64,000 bases of DNA from Actinomadura mexicana (GCF_900188105.1 NZ_FZNP01000006.1:372001-436000), one strand, 5' to 3'. Positions 26,331 through 35,490 are shown, counted from the stretch's first letter. Program-made: numbers and translations. Notes: generated by a model not told the origin, from the sequence alone.

Positions 26331-26777
26331 TCAGCCGTGGCGCACGCGGTCGGCCTCGGCGGCGGCGAGGATCATCTCGTCCACGACCCAGCGCGCCTCC
26401 GGGGACAGGTCGACCAGGGCGCGCAGCACCTCGGGCCGGATGATGCCCTGCTCGACGTCCCGGCGCAGGGCCTTCAGCGTGAGGTCCTCGCCGATGGGCT
26501 CGGACTCCCCGGCGAAGCCGAAGTAGCCGATCGGCACGCCGAAGAACGTGGCGAGCGCCGTCAGGGTCTTCAGCTGCGGGTTCTCCTGCCGCCCGGTGCG
26601 CAGCTTCCACACGGTGGTGGACGAGATGTCCTCACCGGTGGCGTGCGCGATGGCCGCGGCCGTCTCCACGTTGTTGCGCGGCGGCTCCGCGTCCGCCGGC
26701 CAGAGGTTCTGGATCAGCCACTCGACCTTCTCGGCGAGCGACGCTCCCGGTGGCACCTCGTCCACACGACGCTGCAT
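26331..26777 (-). CDS. XRE-type helix-turn-helix regulator (EspR-like fold)
   Basis: The ATG at 26777 follows a GGGGAGGGGAG ribosome site and gives 148 residues. It has a helix-turn-helix region (NNVETAAAIAHATGEDISSTTVWKL, shown as NNVETAAAIAHATG and ISSTTVWKLRTGRQENP) and the GVPIGYFGF segment seen in actinobacterial EspR-like regulators. It lies 88 bp upstream of nuoA on the same strand, so it may control or be co-transcribed with the complex-I-like operon. Confidence 0.82.
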   Translation of the reverse strand: MQRRVDEVPPGASLAEKVEWLIQNLWPADAEPPRNNVETAAAIAHATGEDISSTTVWKLRTGRQENPQLKTLTALATFFGVPIGYFGFAGESEPIGEDLTLKALRRDVEQGIIRPEVLRALVDLSPEARWVVDEMILAAAEADRVRHG

Positions 26778-26939
26778 TCGGCTCCCCTCCCCCATCGCCG
26801 GTGATTTAAGTTGACCACAGCCTCCCCCGTCAGCCAAGGACATGCGCCCGGACGCGGCCCATCGCGGCGCGCCGCTACCCGCGAGCCACACGGCGGCTCC
26901 CTCTCAGGTCGCGGCGGCTCGTCCTGTCCGGTGAACTTC

Positions 26940-26969
26940 GCAAAGAAACTTTGCAAAGGCTCTTTGCAA
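26940..26969. promoter_or_regulatory. Clustered TTTGC palindromes before the ArsR/MMPL genes
   Basis: GCAAAG-AAA-CTTTGC (26940-26954) is a perfect dyad. It overlaps the 10-bp palindrome CTTTGCAAAG (26949-26958), and CTTTGCAA recurs at 26962-26969, 13 bp further on. The block ends 17 bp before the ATG of the regulator, a classic position for an autoregulated operator. Confidence 0.7.
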
Positions 26970-26986
26970 CTTCTAGTGTCACGGGC

Positions 26987-27547
26987 ATGAAGGAACAGCC
27001 GGCCCCGGAGACGATCACCGACCCGCAGCGGGTGCGGCTGCTCGCGCACCCGCTGCGGCGGCGGATCGCCGAGATCATGCGGCGCGGGCCCGTCTCGTCC
27101 ACGACCCTCGCCCGCGAGCTGGGCGAGAGCACCGGCGCGACGAGCTACCACCTGCGGCAGCTCGCCAGGCACGGGTTCGTGGAGGAGGTCCCCGAGCTGG
27201 CGCGCGGGCGGGAGCGCTGGTGGCGGGCGGTGCCCGGCGACCGGCGGCTGCCGGCCTACAGCGAGCAGTCGCCGGGGATGCGCGAGGCCGTGGAGGAGCT
27301 GACCCAGCGGGAGTTCGCGAACGAGATGGAGATGCTGGACCGCTACCTGCGGGAACGCGACGGGATGGGCCCGTGGGCGGACGCCCTGCTCTTCTCGTTC
27401 TCCACCCTCACGCTGACGCCGGAGCAGGTGCGTCCCTTCTTCGAGGAGTACATCGCGCTCCTCTACCGCTACAAGCGCACGGACGACGATCCGCCGCCCG
27501 ACGCGCGCACCCTCCACGCCAGGTTCCTGGCGTTCCCGGAGGTCTGA
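26987..27547 (+). CDS. ArsR-like winged-helix regulator
   Basis: 186 residues from the ATG at 26987. A winged helix is visible as RVRLLAHPLRRRIAEIM, VSSTTLARELGESTGATSYHLRQLARHGFV (read as two parts, VSSTTLARELGEST and GATSYHLRQLARHG). The C-terminal half is helical and may sense a ligand. It precedes an MMPL exporter by 115 bp on the same strand, so it is probably a repressor of that exporter. Confidence 0.87.
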   Translation: MKEQPAPETITDPQRVRLLAHPLRRRIAEIMRRGPVSSTTLARELGESTGATSYHLRQLARHGFVEEVPELARGRERWWRAVPGDRRLPAYSEQSPGMREAVEELTQREFANEMEMLDRYLRERDGMGPWADALLFSFSTLTLTPEQVRPFFEEYIALLYRYKRTDDDPPPDARTLHARFLAFPEV

Positions 27548-27662
27548 GAAGTCCGGGCCGCCGAGTTGCCGCTCGCCGGCCCGGACGGGCGGAAGCCCGC
27601 ATCACCACGCCGAACGGCGTGTTTCCACGCAACGCGAACCCCCACCGAAAGGAGAGCACCTC

Positions 27663-29729
27663 ATGCTGCTCTCACGCAAACGCCCCTCACCGAGACGGCG
27701 CCTGCTGGAATGGGCGGTCCTGGCCTTCTGGGTCGCGGTCACGGCGCTGGCCGTGCCGCTGGCGAGCCGGCTGCCCGACGTCGTGCAGGCCGACTCGTCC
27801 GCCGAACTTCCGCGCGGCGCCCAGTCAACGAAGGTCGCCGAACTGGAGGCCCGGTTCGCGGACGGCGACCTGGCGCCGGGCATCCTCGCCTACATCCGGC
27901 CGTCGGGCCTCACCGGCGCGGACCGCGCGAAGGCCGAGTCCGACCGCCGTGCCCTCGCCCCGGTGGCGGCCGGGCCGATCGCGGCGCCCGTCCCGTCCCG
28001 TGACGGCAAGGCGCTGATGCTGACCGTCCCGCTGCGGGACGAGGGCCTCGTCGGCAACGCGGGAAAGCTCCGCGACCAGGCGAACCGGGACCGGCCACCG
28101 GGACTCGACGTCAGGCTCACAGGCCCGGCCGGATCCGCGCTGGACGTGGGCGACGCGTTCCAGAAGGTCGACAAACCCGTCCTGATCGTCACGGTCGTCC
28201 TGGTCGCTCTGGCCCTGCTGCTCACCTACCGGAGCCCGATCCTGTGGCTGCTGCCGATCGTGAACGCGGCGATCGCGCTCCAGACGACGGGCGCCGTGGT
28301 CTACCTCCTCGGCAAGCACGCCGGCCTCTACGTCGCGGACGGGACGTCCACCATCCTGAACGCGCTGGTCTTCGGCATCTCGACCGACTACGCACTCCTC
28401 CTGCTCGCCCGCTACCGGGAAGAGCTGCGCCGCCATCCGGGCCGCCACCACGCGATGGCCGCCGCGCTGCGCCGCGCCGCCGCCCCGATCGCCGCGTCCG
28501 CCGCGACGGTGTCGCTCGGCCTGCTGTGCCTGCTCGCCGCCCGCATGGGCTTCAACTACGCGCTCGGGCCGATCGGCGCCATCGGCGTCCTCGGCGGCCT
28601 CGTCGTCGTCATGTCGCTGCTGCCCGCCCTTCTGGTGATCCTCGGCCGCTGGGTGTTCTGGCCCCGCATCCCCCGCTACGGCGACGCCCCGCCCTCGCGC
28701 GGCCTGTGGGACCGCGTCGGCGCCCGCATCGCCGCACGTCCCCGCGTGGTCTGGGTGGGCGGGCTGGCGGTGCTCGCCGCCCTCGCCGCAGGCTGCCTCG
28801 GCATCAACACCGGCCTGGACCGCGGCCACTTCCTCACCACGACGCCCGGTTCGACGATCGGAGAACGGCTGCTGGCGCAGCACTACCCGGGCGGCCAAGG
28901 GCGTCCGCTCCAGGTCGTCACCGACGAACCGGACACCGTGGCCGCCGCACTCCGCACGTCCCCCGGCGTCGCCCGCGTCGGGACGCCGGAACGCTCGACG
29001 GACGGACGGCTGACCAAGCTCGACGTCGTCCTGTCCGACCCACCCGACAGCGAGGCGGCGAAGGGCACGGTCCGTGCGTTGCGGGCAGCGGTCCCGGAGG
29101 CGGACTTCGGGGCGAGCACCGCGCTCCTGGTCGACCTCGCCGACGCGCAGTCCCACGACCGGCGGGTGGTGATCCCGCTCGTGCTGGGGGTCGTCCTGCT
29201 CATCCTGACGGCACTGCTCCGCGCGGTGGTCGCGCCCCTCCTGGTGGTCGCCACGGTCGTCGCGTCCTACTTCGCCGCGCTGGGCGCCGCCTGGCTGCTG
29301 TTCCGGTACGGGTTCGGCTTCCCCGCCCTGGACATCCAGGTCGCCCTCATGGGCTTCCTGTTCATGGTGGCGCTGGGCGTGGACTACAACCTGTTCCTCG
29401 TCTCCCGGATCCGTGAGGAGGTCGCCGCTGCGGGACACCGCGCGGGCGTCCTGCGCGGCCTCGGCCTCACCGGCGGCGTCATCTCCAGCGCCGGGTTCGT
29501 CCTGGCCGCCACGTTCGGCGTCCTCGGCGTCATGCCGATCACGATGATGGTACAGATCGGCGTCCTGGTGTCCCTCGGGGTACTGCTGGACACCTTCTTC
29601 GTCCGCTCCGTCATCGTCCCCGCCCTGGCCCTGGACGCGGGACACCGCTTCTGGTGGCCCGCCCGCCGGCCGGAGACCCCGTCCCCGACCACGCGGCCGA
29701 CGGAAGTCATCGGCGCGAAATTGCCGTGA
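27663..29729 (+). CDS. MMPL/RND family membrane exporter
   Basis: A 688-residue protein with the MMPL layout: one N-terminal helix, a periplasmic loop, a block of helices (VLIVTVVLVALALLLTY onward), a second loop after LGINTGLDRG, and a second helix block. RND proton-relay motifs are seen in FGISTDYALLLLARYREE and VALGVDYNLFLVSRIREE, both with a conserved Asp. Such proteins export lipids, siderophores or drugs. GGAGAG lies before the ATG; a strong terminator follows the stop. Confidence 0.92.
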   Translation: MLLSRKRPSPRRRLLEWAVLAFWVAVTALAVPLASRLPDVVQADSSAELPRGAQSTKVAELEARFADGDLAPGILAYIRPSGLTGADRAKAESDRRALAPVAAGPIAAPVPSRDGKALMLTVPLRDEGLVGNAGKLRDQANRDRPPGLDVRLTGPAGSALDVGDAFQKVDKPVLIVTVVLVALALLLTYRSPILWLLPIVNAAIALQTTGAVVYLLGKHAGLYVADGTSTILNALVFGISTDYALLLLARYREELRRHPGRHHAMAAALRRAAAPIAASAATVSLGLLCLLAARMGFNYALGPIGAIGVLGGLVVVMSLLPALLVILGRWVFWPRIPRYGDAPPSRGLWDRVGARIAARPRVVWVGGLAVLAALAAGCLGINTGLDRGHFLTTTPGSTIGERLLAQHYPGGQGRPLQVVTDEPDTVAAALRTSPGVARVGTPERSTDGRLTKLDVVLSDPPDSEAAKGTVRALRAAVPEADFGASTALLVDLADAQSHDRRVVIPLVLGVVLLILTALLRAVVAPLLVVATVVASYFAALGAAWLLFRYGFGFPALDIQVALMGFLFMVALGVDYNLFLVSRIREEVAAAGHRAGVLRGLGLTGGVISSAGFVLAATFGVLGVMPITMMVQIGVLVSLGVLLDTFFVRSVIVPALALDAGHRFWWPARRPETPSPTTRPTEVIGAKLP

Positions 29730-29736
29730 ATTGCGC

Positions 29737-29785
29737 GCGGGCTCTCGGTACCCGACCACCCCCGAGAGCCCGCTCCTTCTTTCAC
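29737..29785 (+). terminator. Strong rho-independent terminator of the MMPL gene
   Basis: GCGGGCTCTCGG (29737-29748) pairs perfectly with CCGAGAGCCCGC (29762-29773), followed by the T-rich TCCTTCTTTC. It begins 8 bp after the MMPL stop. Confidence 0.85.
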
Positions 29786-30287
29786 CATAGGGAAGCCTAA
29801 CCAAAGATCTCGGTTCACATCACGTCGAAGAATCCATTATGAAGCGCGTTATCCGATGCGACGATCGCGACAAACCCGACGTCCAACCACACGCGAATCA
29901 CCTTACGGCGGTGAGCCCACACAGCCCATCCGCCACACCCTTACACCGGCACATGATGACAGGTAACGCCCGAGGTCAGGAGAGGATTCCCGCATAAATA
30001 CCCCGTCCGGAGAGACGTGATCGTCAATGACCTCCCCTCACCCATCATCCTCACGGACGGGACCTCTCCGACACATACGGCCAAGTGGTACGAGAATAGG
30101 CCAGACGGGTAAAGCCGGTCACCTTACTCCTCACTTACGAGATTCTTCATTTCCCGTTCTTCGACAACGTCCATTCGACTAACATGTTGTTCGAACGCCC
30201 CGGGGACCGGGAATGGCCCCGCTGGGCGGAGAGTCCTTTCGAGGACGCGGAGGGGCGGTCGGGGGGGCCGCCCCTCTCGCATGTCCG
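29786..30287. other. About 500 bp without a recognisable gene
   Basis: This stretch is less GC-rich than its surroundings. I see no ORF with family resemblance and no RNA gene. A short frame on the minus strand ending at 30124 (peptide end MDVVEEREMKNLVSEE) has no recognisable ribosome site. It marks the left edge of a zone of broken genes. Confidence 0.6.
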
Positions 30288-30560
30288 TCACAGGTCGAGG
30301 ATCGCGAAGACGACCTTGCCGGCGCCCTCCGCCAGGGCCGAGCACCCCAGCACCGGGTGAGCTCCTCCACGACGAACAGTCCCCGACCCGACTCCCCGTT
30401 GAGGTCCGCGCTCTGGACGCGGGGCATCACGCAGTCGGAGTCCTGGACCTCGACCCACACCGCCCCGTCCCGGGCCCGCCCGATCCGGAAGATCACCTCA
30501 TCGCCCTCCCCCGACGCGTACCGGAGCGGCGCGTTCGTGGTCGCAACGATGGATGATCGC
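30288..30560 (-). pseudogene. Remnant of an HATPase (anti-sigma-like ATP-binding) protein, truncated and frameshifted
   Basis: On the minus strand the frame around 30540-30345 reads VATTNAPLRYASGEG, VIFRIGRARDG and GESGRGLFVVEELTR, the N and G boxes of GHKL anti-sigma-type ATPases paired with DUF397 in actinobacteria. At about 30340 the frame shifts by one base, and the normal ending ALAEGAGKVVFAILDL with its stop (30288-30290) is in another frame. The N-terminal third is missing. The gene is non-functional. Confidence 0.75.
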
Positions 30561-30773
30561 AGCGAGATCGCCTATGTCGAGACCGGGATACGTCCCATCA
30601 CGACGGACGCTCCGGCAGACCTGTCCGTCCTGGCCAAGACCCTGATCGTTCTTCGTGCACAGGCACTCACAGAGCAGATGTCGCGCGAAGTGATGAGAAA
30701 GGTGATCCAGAAAAATGGACCTGACAGCAGTCCGATGGCGGAAGAGCACCCACAGCGGTTCCAACGGCGGTGA
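30549..30773 (+). pseudogene. C-terminal fragment of a DUF5753 (Scr1-type) helix-turn-helix regulator
   Basis: Only the last ~55 residues of the family remain: SEIAYVETGIRP, then ADLSVLAKTLIVLRAQAL and VMRKVIQKNG. A whole protein would have ~280 residues with an N-terminal helix-turn-helix. The upstream part is replaced by the oppositely oriented ATPase remnant, so a rearrangement joined the two near 30550. The frame runs past the usual end into the DUF397 gene. Confidence 0.65.
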
Positions 30774-30914
30774 CTGCGTCGAGATGGCCGGGCTGGCGGG
30801 GATGCCGAGCGCGGTCGCGGTGCGGGACAGCAAGGCCCCGGACGGCCCGTCCTGCTCCTGACCCGCGAGGCCCTCCGCACCGCCGTCCACGCGGCGGCTC
30901 CCCCGAACCGCTAG
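30715..30914 (+). pseudogene. DUF397 protein gene with a one-base deletion
   Basis: The frame from 30715 reads MDLTAVRWRKSTHSGSNGGD, CVEMAGL and VAVRDSKAPDGP, diagnostic of DUF397, then stops early at 30859-30861. Skipping one missing base at about 30848 restores the family ending VLLLTREALRTAVHAA and a stop at 30912-30914. The 48-residue product would lack the last ~17 residues. DUF397, DUF5753 and HATPase genes normally occur together; all three here are broken. Confidence 0.8.
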
Positions 30915-31888
30915 GGCCTGTCCTCGGCTGGGGCGGCTGATCTGTCGACGGCGTCGAGGAACCGCGTCCCCCAGTCCCTCAGGTGATCGACGAACTCAGG
31001 CGGCTCGATCACGTCGAATGCGGCGCCGACATTGCCGAGCGCCTGCGTGGGCCAGTCCAGGCTGGTGGACACCATCGTGAGCCGGCAACGGTCCTGGCCG
31101 ACCGGTTCGATCCTGCCCCACTGGCCGACCATCGGGCGTATCTGATCGGCGGGGGCGTGGACCAACGCGACGACCGTGTGAGCGGTGGGCACCTGGGCCG
31201 AGGCCCGCACGAACGCGGCGGCGTCCCCGCCGGGCAGGGGCCGCTGCCGGAAACCCGCACCGGTGCTGCGCGGCCGGGTCAGCCGGTCGAGGCGGAAGCT
31301 GCGCCAGTCGTGCCGGGCCAGGTCGTAGGCCGCCAGATACCAGCGGCCCCCGAGCGCCACGAGACGATGCGGTTCCACCTCACGTTCGGTCTGCGAACCC
31401 CCGCGCGCCGTGTACTGGAAGCACAGCCGCTCCTGGTCCCGGCACGCCTGGGCGATCGCTGTCAGGACATCCGCCGGGACGACCGGTCCTGTGGGCGTCG
31501 CGGAGACGGTCATGGCGCGCAGCGCGTTCACCCGAGCCCGCAGACGGGGCGGGAGGACCTGCATCACCTTGGTCAACGCGCGCACCGCCGCCTCTTCCAC
31601 ATCCGCGATCCCGCTCTGCGCGGCATTCCCCATGCCGACCGCCAGCGCCACCCCTTCCTCGTCGTCGAGCAGCAACGGCGGCAGGACGGCGCCGGGCGCC
31701 AGCTGATAGCCGCCATCGGTGCCCCGGGACGCCCGCACCGGGTATCCCAGCTCACGCAGGCGATCGACGTCCCGGCGCAGCGTGCGCTCGGAGATCCCGA
31801 GACGGTCGGCCAGATCGGCGCCCGACCAGTGGCGGTGGGACTGCAGCAACGACAGCAGCGTGAGGGTGCGGGAACTGGTGTTGGCCAT
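30911..31888 (-). CDS. WYL-domain helix-turn-helix regulator (YafY type)
   Basis: 325 residues with an N-terminal HTH (WSGADLADRLGISERTLRRD) and wing YPVRASRGTDGGYQL, followed by a middle dimer region and a WYL-type ligand domain (VEPHRLVALGGRWYLAAYDL, then DWRSFRLDRL). WYL proteins sense nucleic acid or nucleotide ligands or act as ordinary regulators. It diverges from the broken oxidoreductase with a 61-bp spacer, the usual arrangement for this regulator and its target. Confidence 0.9.
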   Translation of the reverse strand: MANTSSRTLTLLSLLQSHRHWSGADLADRLGISERTLRRDVDRLRELGYPVRASRGTDGGYQLAPGAVLPPLLLDDEEGVALAVGMGNAAQSGIADVEEAAVRALTKVMQVLPPRLRARVNALRAMTVSATPTGPVVPADVLTAIAQACRDQERLCFQYTARGGSQTEREVEPHRLVALGGRWYLAAYDLARHDWRSFRLDRLTRPRSTGAGFRQRPLPGGDAAAFVRASAQVPTAHTVVALVHAPADQIRPMVGQWGRIEPVGQDRCRLTMVSTSLDWPTQALGNVGAAFDVIEPPEFVDHLRDWGTRFLDAVDRSAAPAEDRP

Positions 31889-31949
31889 ATCCCCATCATC
31901 CTCGACTTCCGGTCAGAAAGTGGCCGGAAGGCCGGATAGCGTCGTCAGC

Positions 31950-32936
31950 ATGATGACTCGCGAGATCCACCTGACCGCCTAGATCGCAGGCGTCCCCGGC
32001 CCTGAGCATTTCACCGTCGCTCAGAGTCAGATCGACGGCGAGGTCGTGGTGCGCACCGATTGCCTGGGCCTCGCCGCCACCTACCTCGAACTCATGCGCC
32101 CCGACTGCCACCTTCCGATCCCGGCCTGGCAGCCGGGCCGGCGGATCGGCGCCATGGCGATCGGCACCGTGCTGCGCTCGGCCTGCCCGGACCTGAAAGA
32201 GGGTGACCTGGTCCAGTCGATGAGCGGCTGGAGCACGCACTCTGCGGGCCCGGCGGCCTCCTACTTCACGTTGGACCCGGACGCCTACCCCGCCCCCAGT
32301 TACCACCTGGGCCAGGGGCCGACCGCCTACTACGGCATCGCCGAGGTGGCGAAGGTCGGCCAGGGCGACACCCTGTTCGTCTCCGGCGCGGCCGGGGGCG
32401 TCGGCTCGCTGGCCGGTCAGATCGCCCGCAACCTGGGCGCGAAGAAGCTCATCGGCAGTGCGGGCAGCCAGGCGAAGGCGGACTACCTCGTCGACGAGCT
32501 CGGCTTCGACGCCGCCTTCGACTACCACCACGACCCGGTCGCCGCGCTCAAGGAACTGGCTCCGGAGGGCATCACCGTCTTCTTCGACACCGTCGGCGGG
32601 CCGCTGTACGACGCCGCTTTCGAGGTCGCCGCGCCAGGAGCACGGTTCGCCCTGTGCGGATCACTGTCCACCCAGTTGGGCGGTGCACCCGATCGCTTCC
32701 CCGAGCCCGACCGCACCGCGGCCCAGGCCAGGCAGGTCGAACTGCTGCCGTTCTCCTGCCACCACACGCCCGAGCAGATCTCCGCCTGGCACCACCACTT
32801 CCGCACGTCGCTGGACCAGGGTCGCTTCGTGTATCCGCGGACCGTGGTCGAGACCGGCATCGACGGCGTGCCCGGCGCTTTCCTGTCCATGCTCCGCGGC
32901 GACCACCGAGGCAACGTCTCCGTGCGGCTGACATGA
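31950..32936 (+). pseudogene. NADP-dependent zinc-free alcohol dehydrogenase/quinone-reductase family gene with an early TAG stop
   Basis: The reading frame begins at tandem ATGs (31950, 31953) with MMTREIHLTA, the normal start of the family, and meets TAG at codon 11 (31980-31982). It then continues in frame with IAGVPGPEHF and the full enzyme: FVSGAAGGVGSLAGQ (NADP motif), VFFDTVGGPLYD and FALCGSLS. Translation could restart at GTG 32046 for 296 residues, missing the catalytic-domain N-terminus. It is either a recent pseudogene or a suppressed stop. Confidence 0.75.
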
Positions 32937-33096
32937 CCACCCTCCCGGCGGTCGGCCCGGCCGGATCGCTGACGCGGTCCACTGTCAAGATCGCGAACAG
33001 ATTTCGAAGTTCCTTGGGCTCCGGCTATCCCAGTGGTGACACTAATCAAGCCCCACCTCTGGTGTCGCTCGATAGTCAGTTCGATATACTCTGCGT

Positions 33097-34383
33097 ATGT
33101 GTTCGGTCACGGATATGGATCTCGGTGAGGCGTCCACCAGAGAACTGGTGAACGCCGCCGCCGCGATCGCCGCCGAACTCGCCACCCGCCCCGCACCCGA
33201 ATCGCCTGCGGCTTGCATGGAACTCGCCGAGACGCTGGCGGCCGCCTCCGACGTCCACGAAAGCGCACTGGCCGGGCTCATCGAGCGAGTGGACGGGGCC
33301 GGGGAGATGCGCCGCTGGGGCTTCCCCTCCACCCAGGCGTGGCTGCGGTCACGGATAGGCATGCGCGACACGCGCGCCAAAGAACGCATCACCCTGGCCC
33401 GTCAACGCCACCGACTGCCCGCGGTGGCCGAGCTGCTGACCAGAGGCGAGTTGTCCTACGGCTACGCCACCACGGTCGCCGACGCCGTCGCGCGGCTTGA
33501 TGATGAGGACTGCACCAAGGCCGAGACGCTGCTGCTGGACCTGGTCGGCCAGGGCTTCCCACCCGGGAAGGTCGCCGCGTTCGGACACCGCATCCGCGAC
33601 GTCATCACCGAACGCGACGGACAAGAGCACGCTCCCCAGGACGCTGAGCGTGGGTATGGGCGGTCGTGGATCACCTCCACCCGCTCCCTGGACGGCGGCC
33701 GCTACATCCGAGGCTGGCTCAACCCCGAAGACACCGCCAGCTGGGACGGCACCCTGGCACCCCTGGTCAAACCGGCCGGCCAAGACGACCACCGCGACCT
33801 GCCCGAACGAACAGCCGCCGCGCTGTCCAGCGTCCTGTCGGGCGGGCACAAGGCCACCAAGGTCACCGTCATCTGCGACCTGGACACCCTCACCGGCGGC
33901 CACACCCCGGCGCGGCTGACCGACGGCACCCCCATCCCCGCACCCCAGGCCCGCCGCATCGCGCTCGCCGCCGGAGTCTCACCCCTCCTGCTCACAGGCG
34001 GCCACACACCCCTCTACCTGGGTCACAAGGTCCGCTTCGCCACCGCCGCCCAACGCCACGTCCTGGAAACCCTCTACCCCACCTGCGCGGTACGAGGGTG
34101 CGAGGTTCCCGGGACGCTGTGCGAGGTCGACCACGTCAACGGATGGTCCCTCGGAAACAGCCCCACCGACATCGACCAACTCGCCCTGTGCTGCGGATGG
34201 CACAACCGCTACAAACACACCAAACCCCACCGAATACACACCAACCGAGATACCGCCGGCGGCTACACCTACCACCTCCTCCCACCACCCGACCCACGAA
34301 CAGCCAGCCCACCCACAGCCAGCCCGCGAACACCCGACACACGAACCGCCGATCCCCCCAACACGCTCAGCCGGGCCGCGTAG
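33097..34383 (+). CDS. DUF222/HNH endonuclease family protein (13E12 repeat family)
   Basis: 428 residues: a helical DUF222 region (~1-290) and a C-terminal HNH motif, CAVRGCEVPG then CEVDHVNGW, ending LCCGWHNRYKH. The paired CxxC and DH...N...H residues of the zinc-stabilised nuclease are all present. These proteins are multicopy in actinobacteria (REP13E12 in Mycobacterium) and are considered selfish or defence-related. The C-terminal tail is Pro/Thr-rich and repetitive. No partner gene is apparent. Confidence 0.9.
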   Translation: MCSVTDMDLGEASTRELVNAAAAIAAELATRPAPESPAACMELAETLAAASDVHESALAGLIERVDGAGEMRRWGFPSTQAWLRSRIGMRDTRAKERITLARQRHRLPAVAELLTRGELSYGYATTVADAVARLDDEDCTKAETLLLDLVGQGFPPGKVAAFGHRIRDVITERDGQEHAPQDAERGYGRSWITSTRSLDGGRYIRGWLNPEDTASWDGTLAPLVKPAGQDDHRDLPERTAAALSSVLSGGHKATKVTVICDLDTLTGGHTPARLTDGTPIPAPQARRIALAAGVSPLLLTGGHTPLYLGHKVRFATAAQRHVLETLYPTCAVRGCEVPGTLCEVDHVNGWSLGNSPTDIDQLALCCGWHNRYKHTKPHRIHTNRDTAGGYTYHLLPPPDPRTASPPTASPRTPDTRTADPPNTLSRAA

Positions 34384-34452
34384 CAAGCGTGCTGCTCTCC
34401 GCGCCACCGGCCTCGGGCTGTCTCGGTAGATGAGCAGACCGGATGACCTGGT

Positions 34453-34836
34453 TCACCCGGCAGGGCGCCAGAATCCGGTATTCCGATAGCGCCACCAGTA
34501 CAGGAAAGTCCTGTCGCCGGGCCACGCTGCCAGCTGAACGGCCCGGGGCTCGAAATGGTCGCGCTCTGGATCGATAGGGCGCCAGCTGGTGTCCAACGAC
34601 TCGCCGTCCTCGGGCGGCCGGACGTGTTCCAGTACACCCTCATCGCAAGCCCCGTAGTCCTGGAAATTCTGCTGAGCCTCGATCAGTGAGGTTCGGTTGG
34701 CTCCGACAGCCCAGTCGGGCCAGCGCAGCTGCACATCGTCGTCCTCCCAAAAACAGACCGGGCAGATCTGATAAGAGCCGGGCGCTTTACCCATGGTCAG
34801 GTGACCGCAGCACACGCATGGATATCTCAGCTTCAT
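34453..34836 (-). CDS. CPCC-type cysteine-rich protein
   Basis: 127 residues from the ATG at 34836. The start MKLRYPCVCCGHLTMGKAPG, followed by YQICPVCFWEDDDVQ, gives the CxCC...CxxC arrangement of the CPCC family, likely a zinc ribbon. RTSLIEAQQNFQDYGACDE is a second conserved block. Function is unknown; family members often lie in toxin or immunity gene neighbourhoods. Confidence 0.85.
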   Translation of the reverse strand: MKLRYPCVCCGHLTMGKAPGSYQICPVCFWEDDDVQLRWPDWAVGANRTSLIEAQQNFQDYGACDEGVLEHVRPPEDGESLDTSWRPIDPERDHFEPRAVQLAAWPGDRTFLYWWRYRNTGFWRPAG

Positions 34837-35141
34837 GCCAACATCCTGCCGGACACCACCGAAGCGGGCGGCGGCCGCCGCAGTGACCGCGCGTTCACCA
34901 GCTGGGACCTGACCGATCCCGGCGCCCGCCACGGCGCCGGGCGATCCTGGTTCGCCCGGCTCGGCGATCCAGTCGAGAGCCCCTACCGCCCCCTCCGTCG
35001 AGGAAGCTGGGGAGTCTCGGTGTCCGAGTAACGATCGATTCTCAACACACGCTCGGCCCTGGCCGCTGGCGCCTGATCCTGATCCGTGCCCGGACCGGAA
35101 CCCGCCCCGGCGACCGGACACCGGAGAAAGAGGACTAACGG
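34837..35141. other. About 300 bp without a supportable gene
   Basis: Short frames exist on both strands, but none shows a ribosome site with family resemblance. No repeats or RNA genes are seen. Confidence 0.5.
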
Positions 35142-35452
35142 ATGGCTTGGGAGTGGGTCGCACCTGTCGTCACAGGCGCCGCTGGCGCCATAGGAGTGGG
35201 TTTCATTTGCTTGCCGGCTCACAGAGCCGCATCCACGCCGAACACATGGTCGAGCAAATTCGCTTGGCGGACGAAAAGGCGCGCTTCTTCAAGGAACGCA
35301 GAGACGCCTACCTCGATCTCCTGCGCTGGATCGACCTGGCGAGCAAGCGGACCGAGTACGTGGCCCAAGACGAGTCGCGCCGTACGGTCGCCATGCGTCC
35401 GCTCTCAACAGCGTCCCAAAGCGTCGTGAGGTGCTTGCGAGCCTCGGTGTAG
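35142..35452 (+). pseudogene. Frameshifted gene for a small membrane-anchored coiled-coil protein
   Basis: The start at 35142 reads MAWEWVAPVVTGAAGAIGVG, a membrane anchor. At about 35200 the sensible sequence moves to another frame: SQSRIHAEHMVEQIRLADEK, ARFFKERRDAYLDLLRWIDL. That is a typical actinobacterial anchor plus coiled coil. Past residue ~85 the resemblance ends, because the sequence runs into an antitoxin remnant on the other strand. Confidence 0.6.
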
Positions 35453-35490
35453 CCGTCGTGGTGACAGCGGACATCGCAGCCCCTCCATTG
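35383..35490 (-). pseudogene. Remnant of a Phd/YefM-like antitoxin gene
   Basis: The minus strand reads GYTEARKHLTTLWDAVESGR and MATVRRDS, the N-terminal pattern of Phd/YefM antitoxins (YxEARxxLxxLLDxxxxGxxxxVRR). The sequence after RRDS changes abruptly to the complement of the neighbouring gene. No toxin gene is beside it. Confidence 0.5.

Noticed and set aside
30124..30345. Minus-strand 73-residue ORF
   Set aside because: Its first part is the ATPase remnant in the wrong frame; the rest has no family match or ribosome site.
33097..34383. Group II intron or IS element encoding the HNH nuclease
   Set aside because: No reverse transcriptase, transposase or terminal inverted repeats; DUF222-HNH architecture is diagnostic of the 13E12 family.
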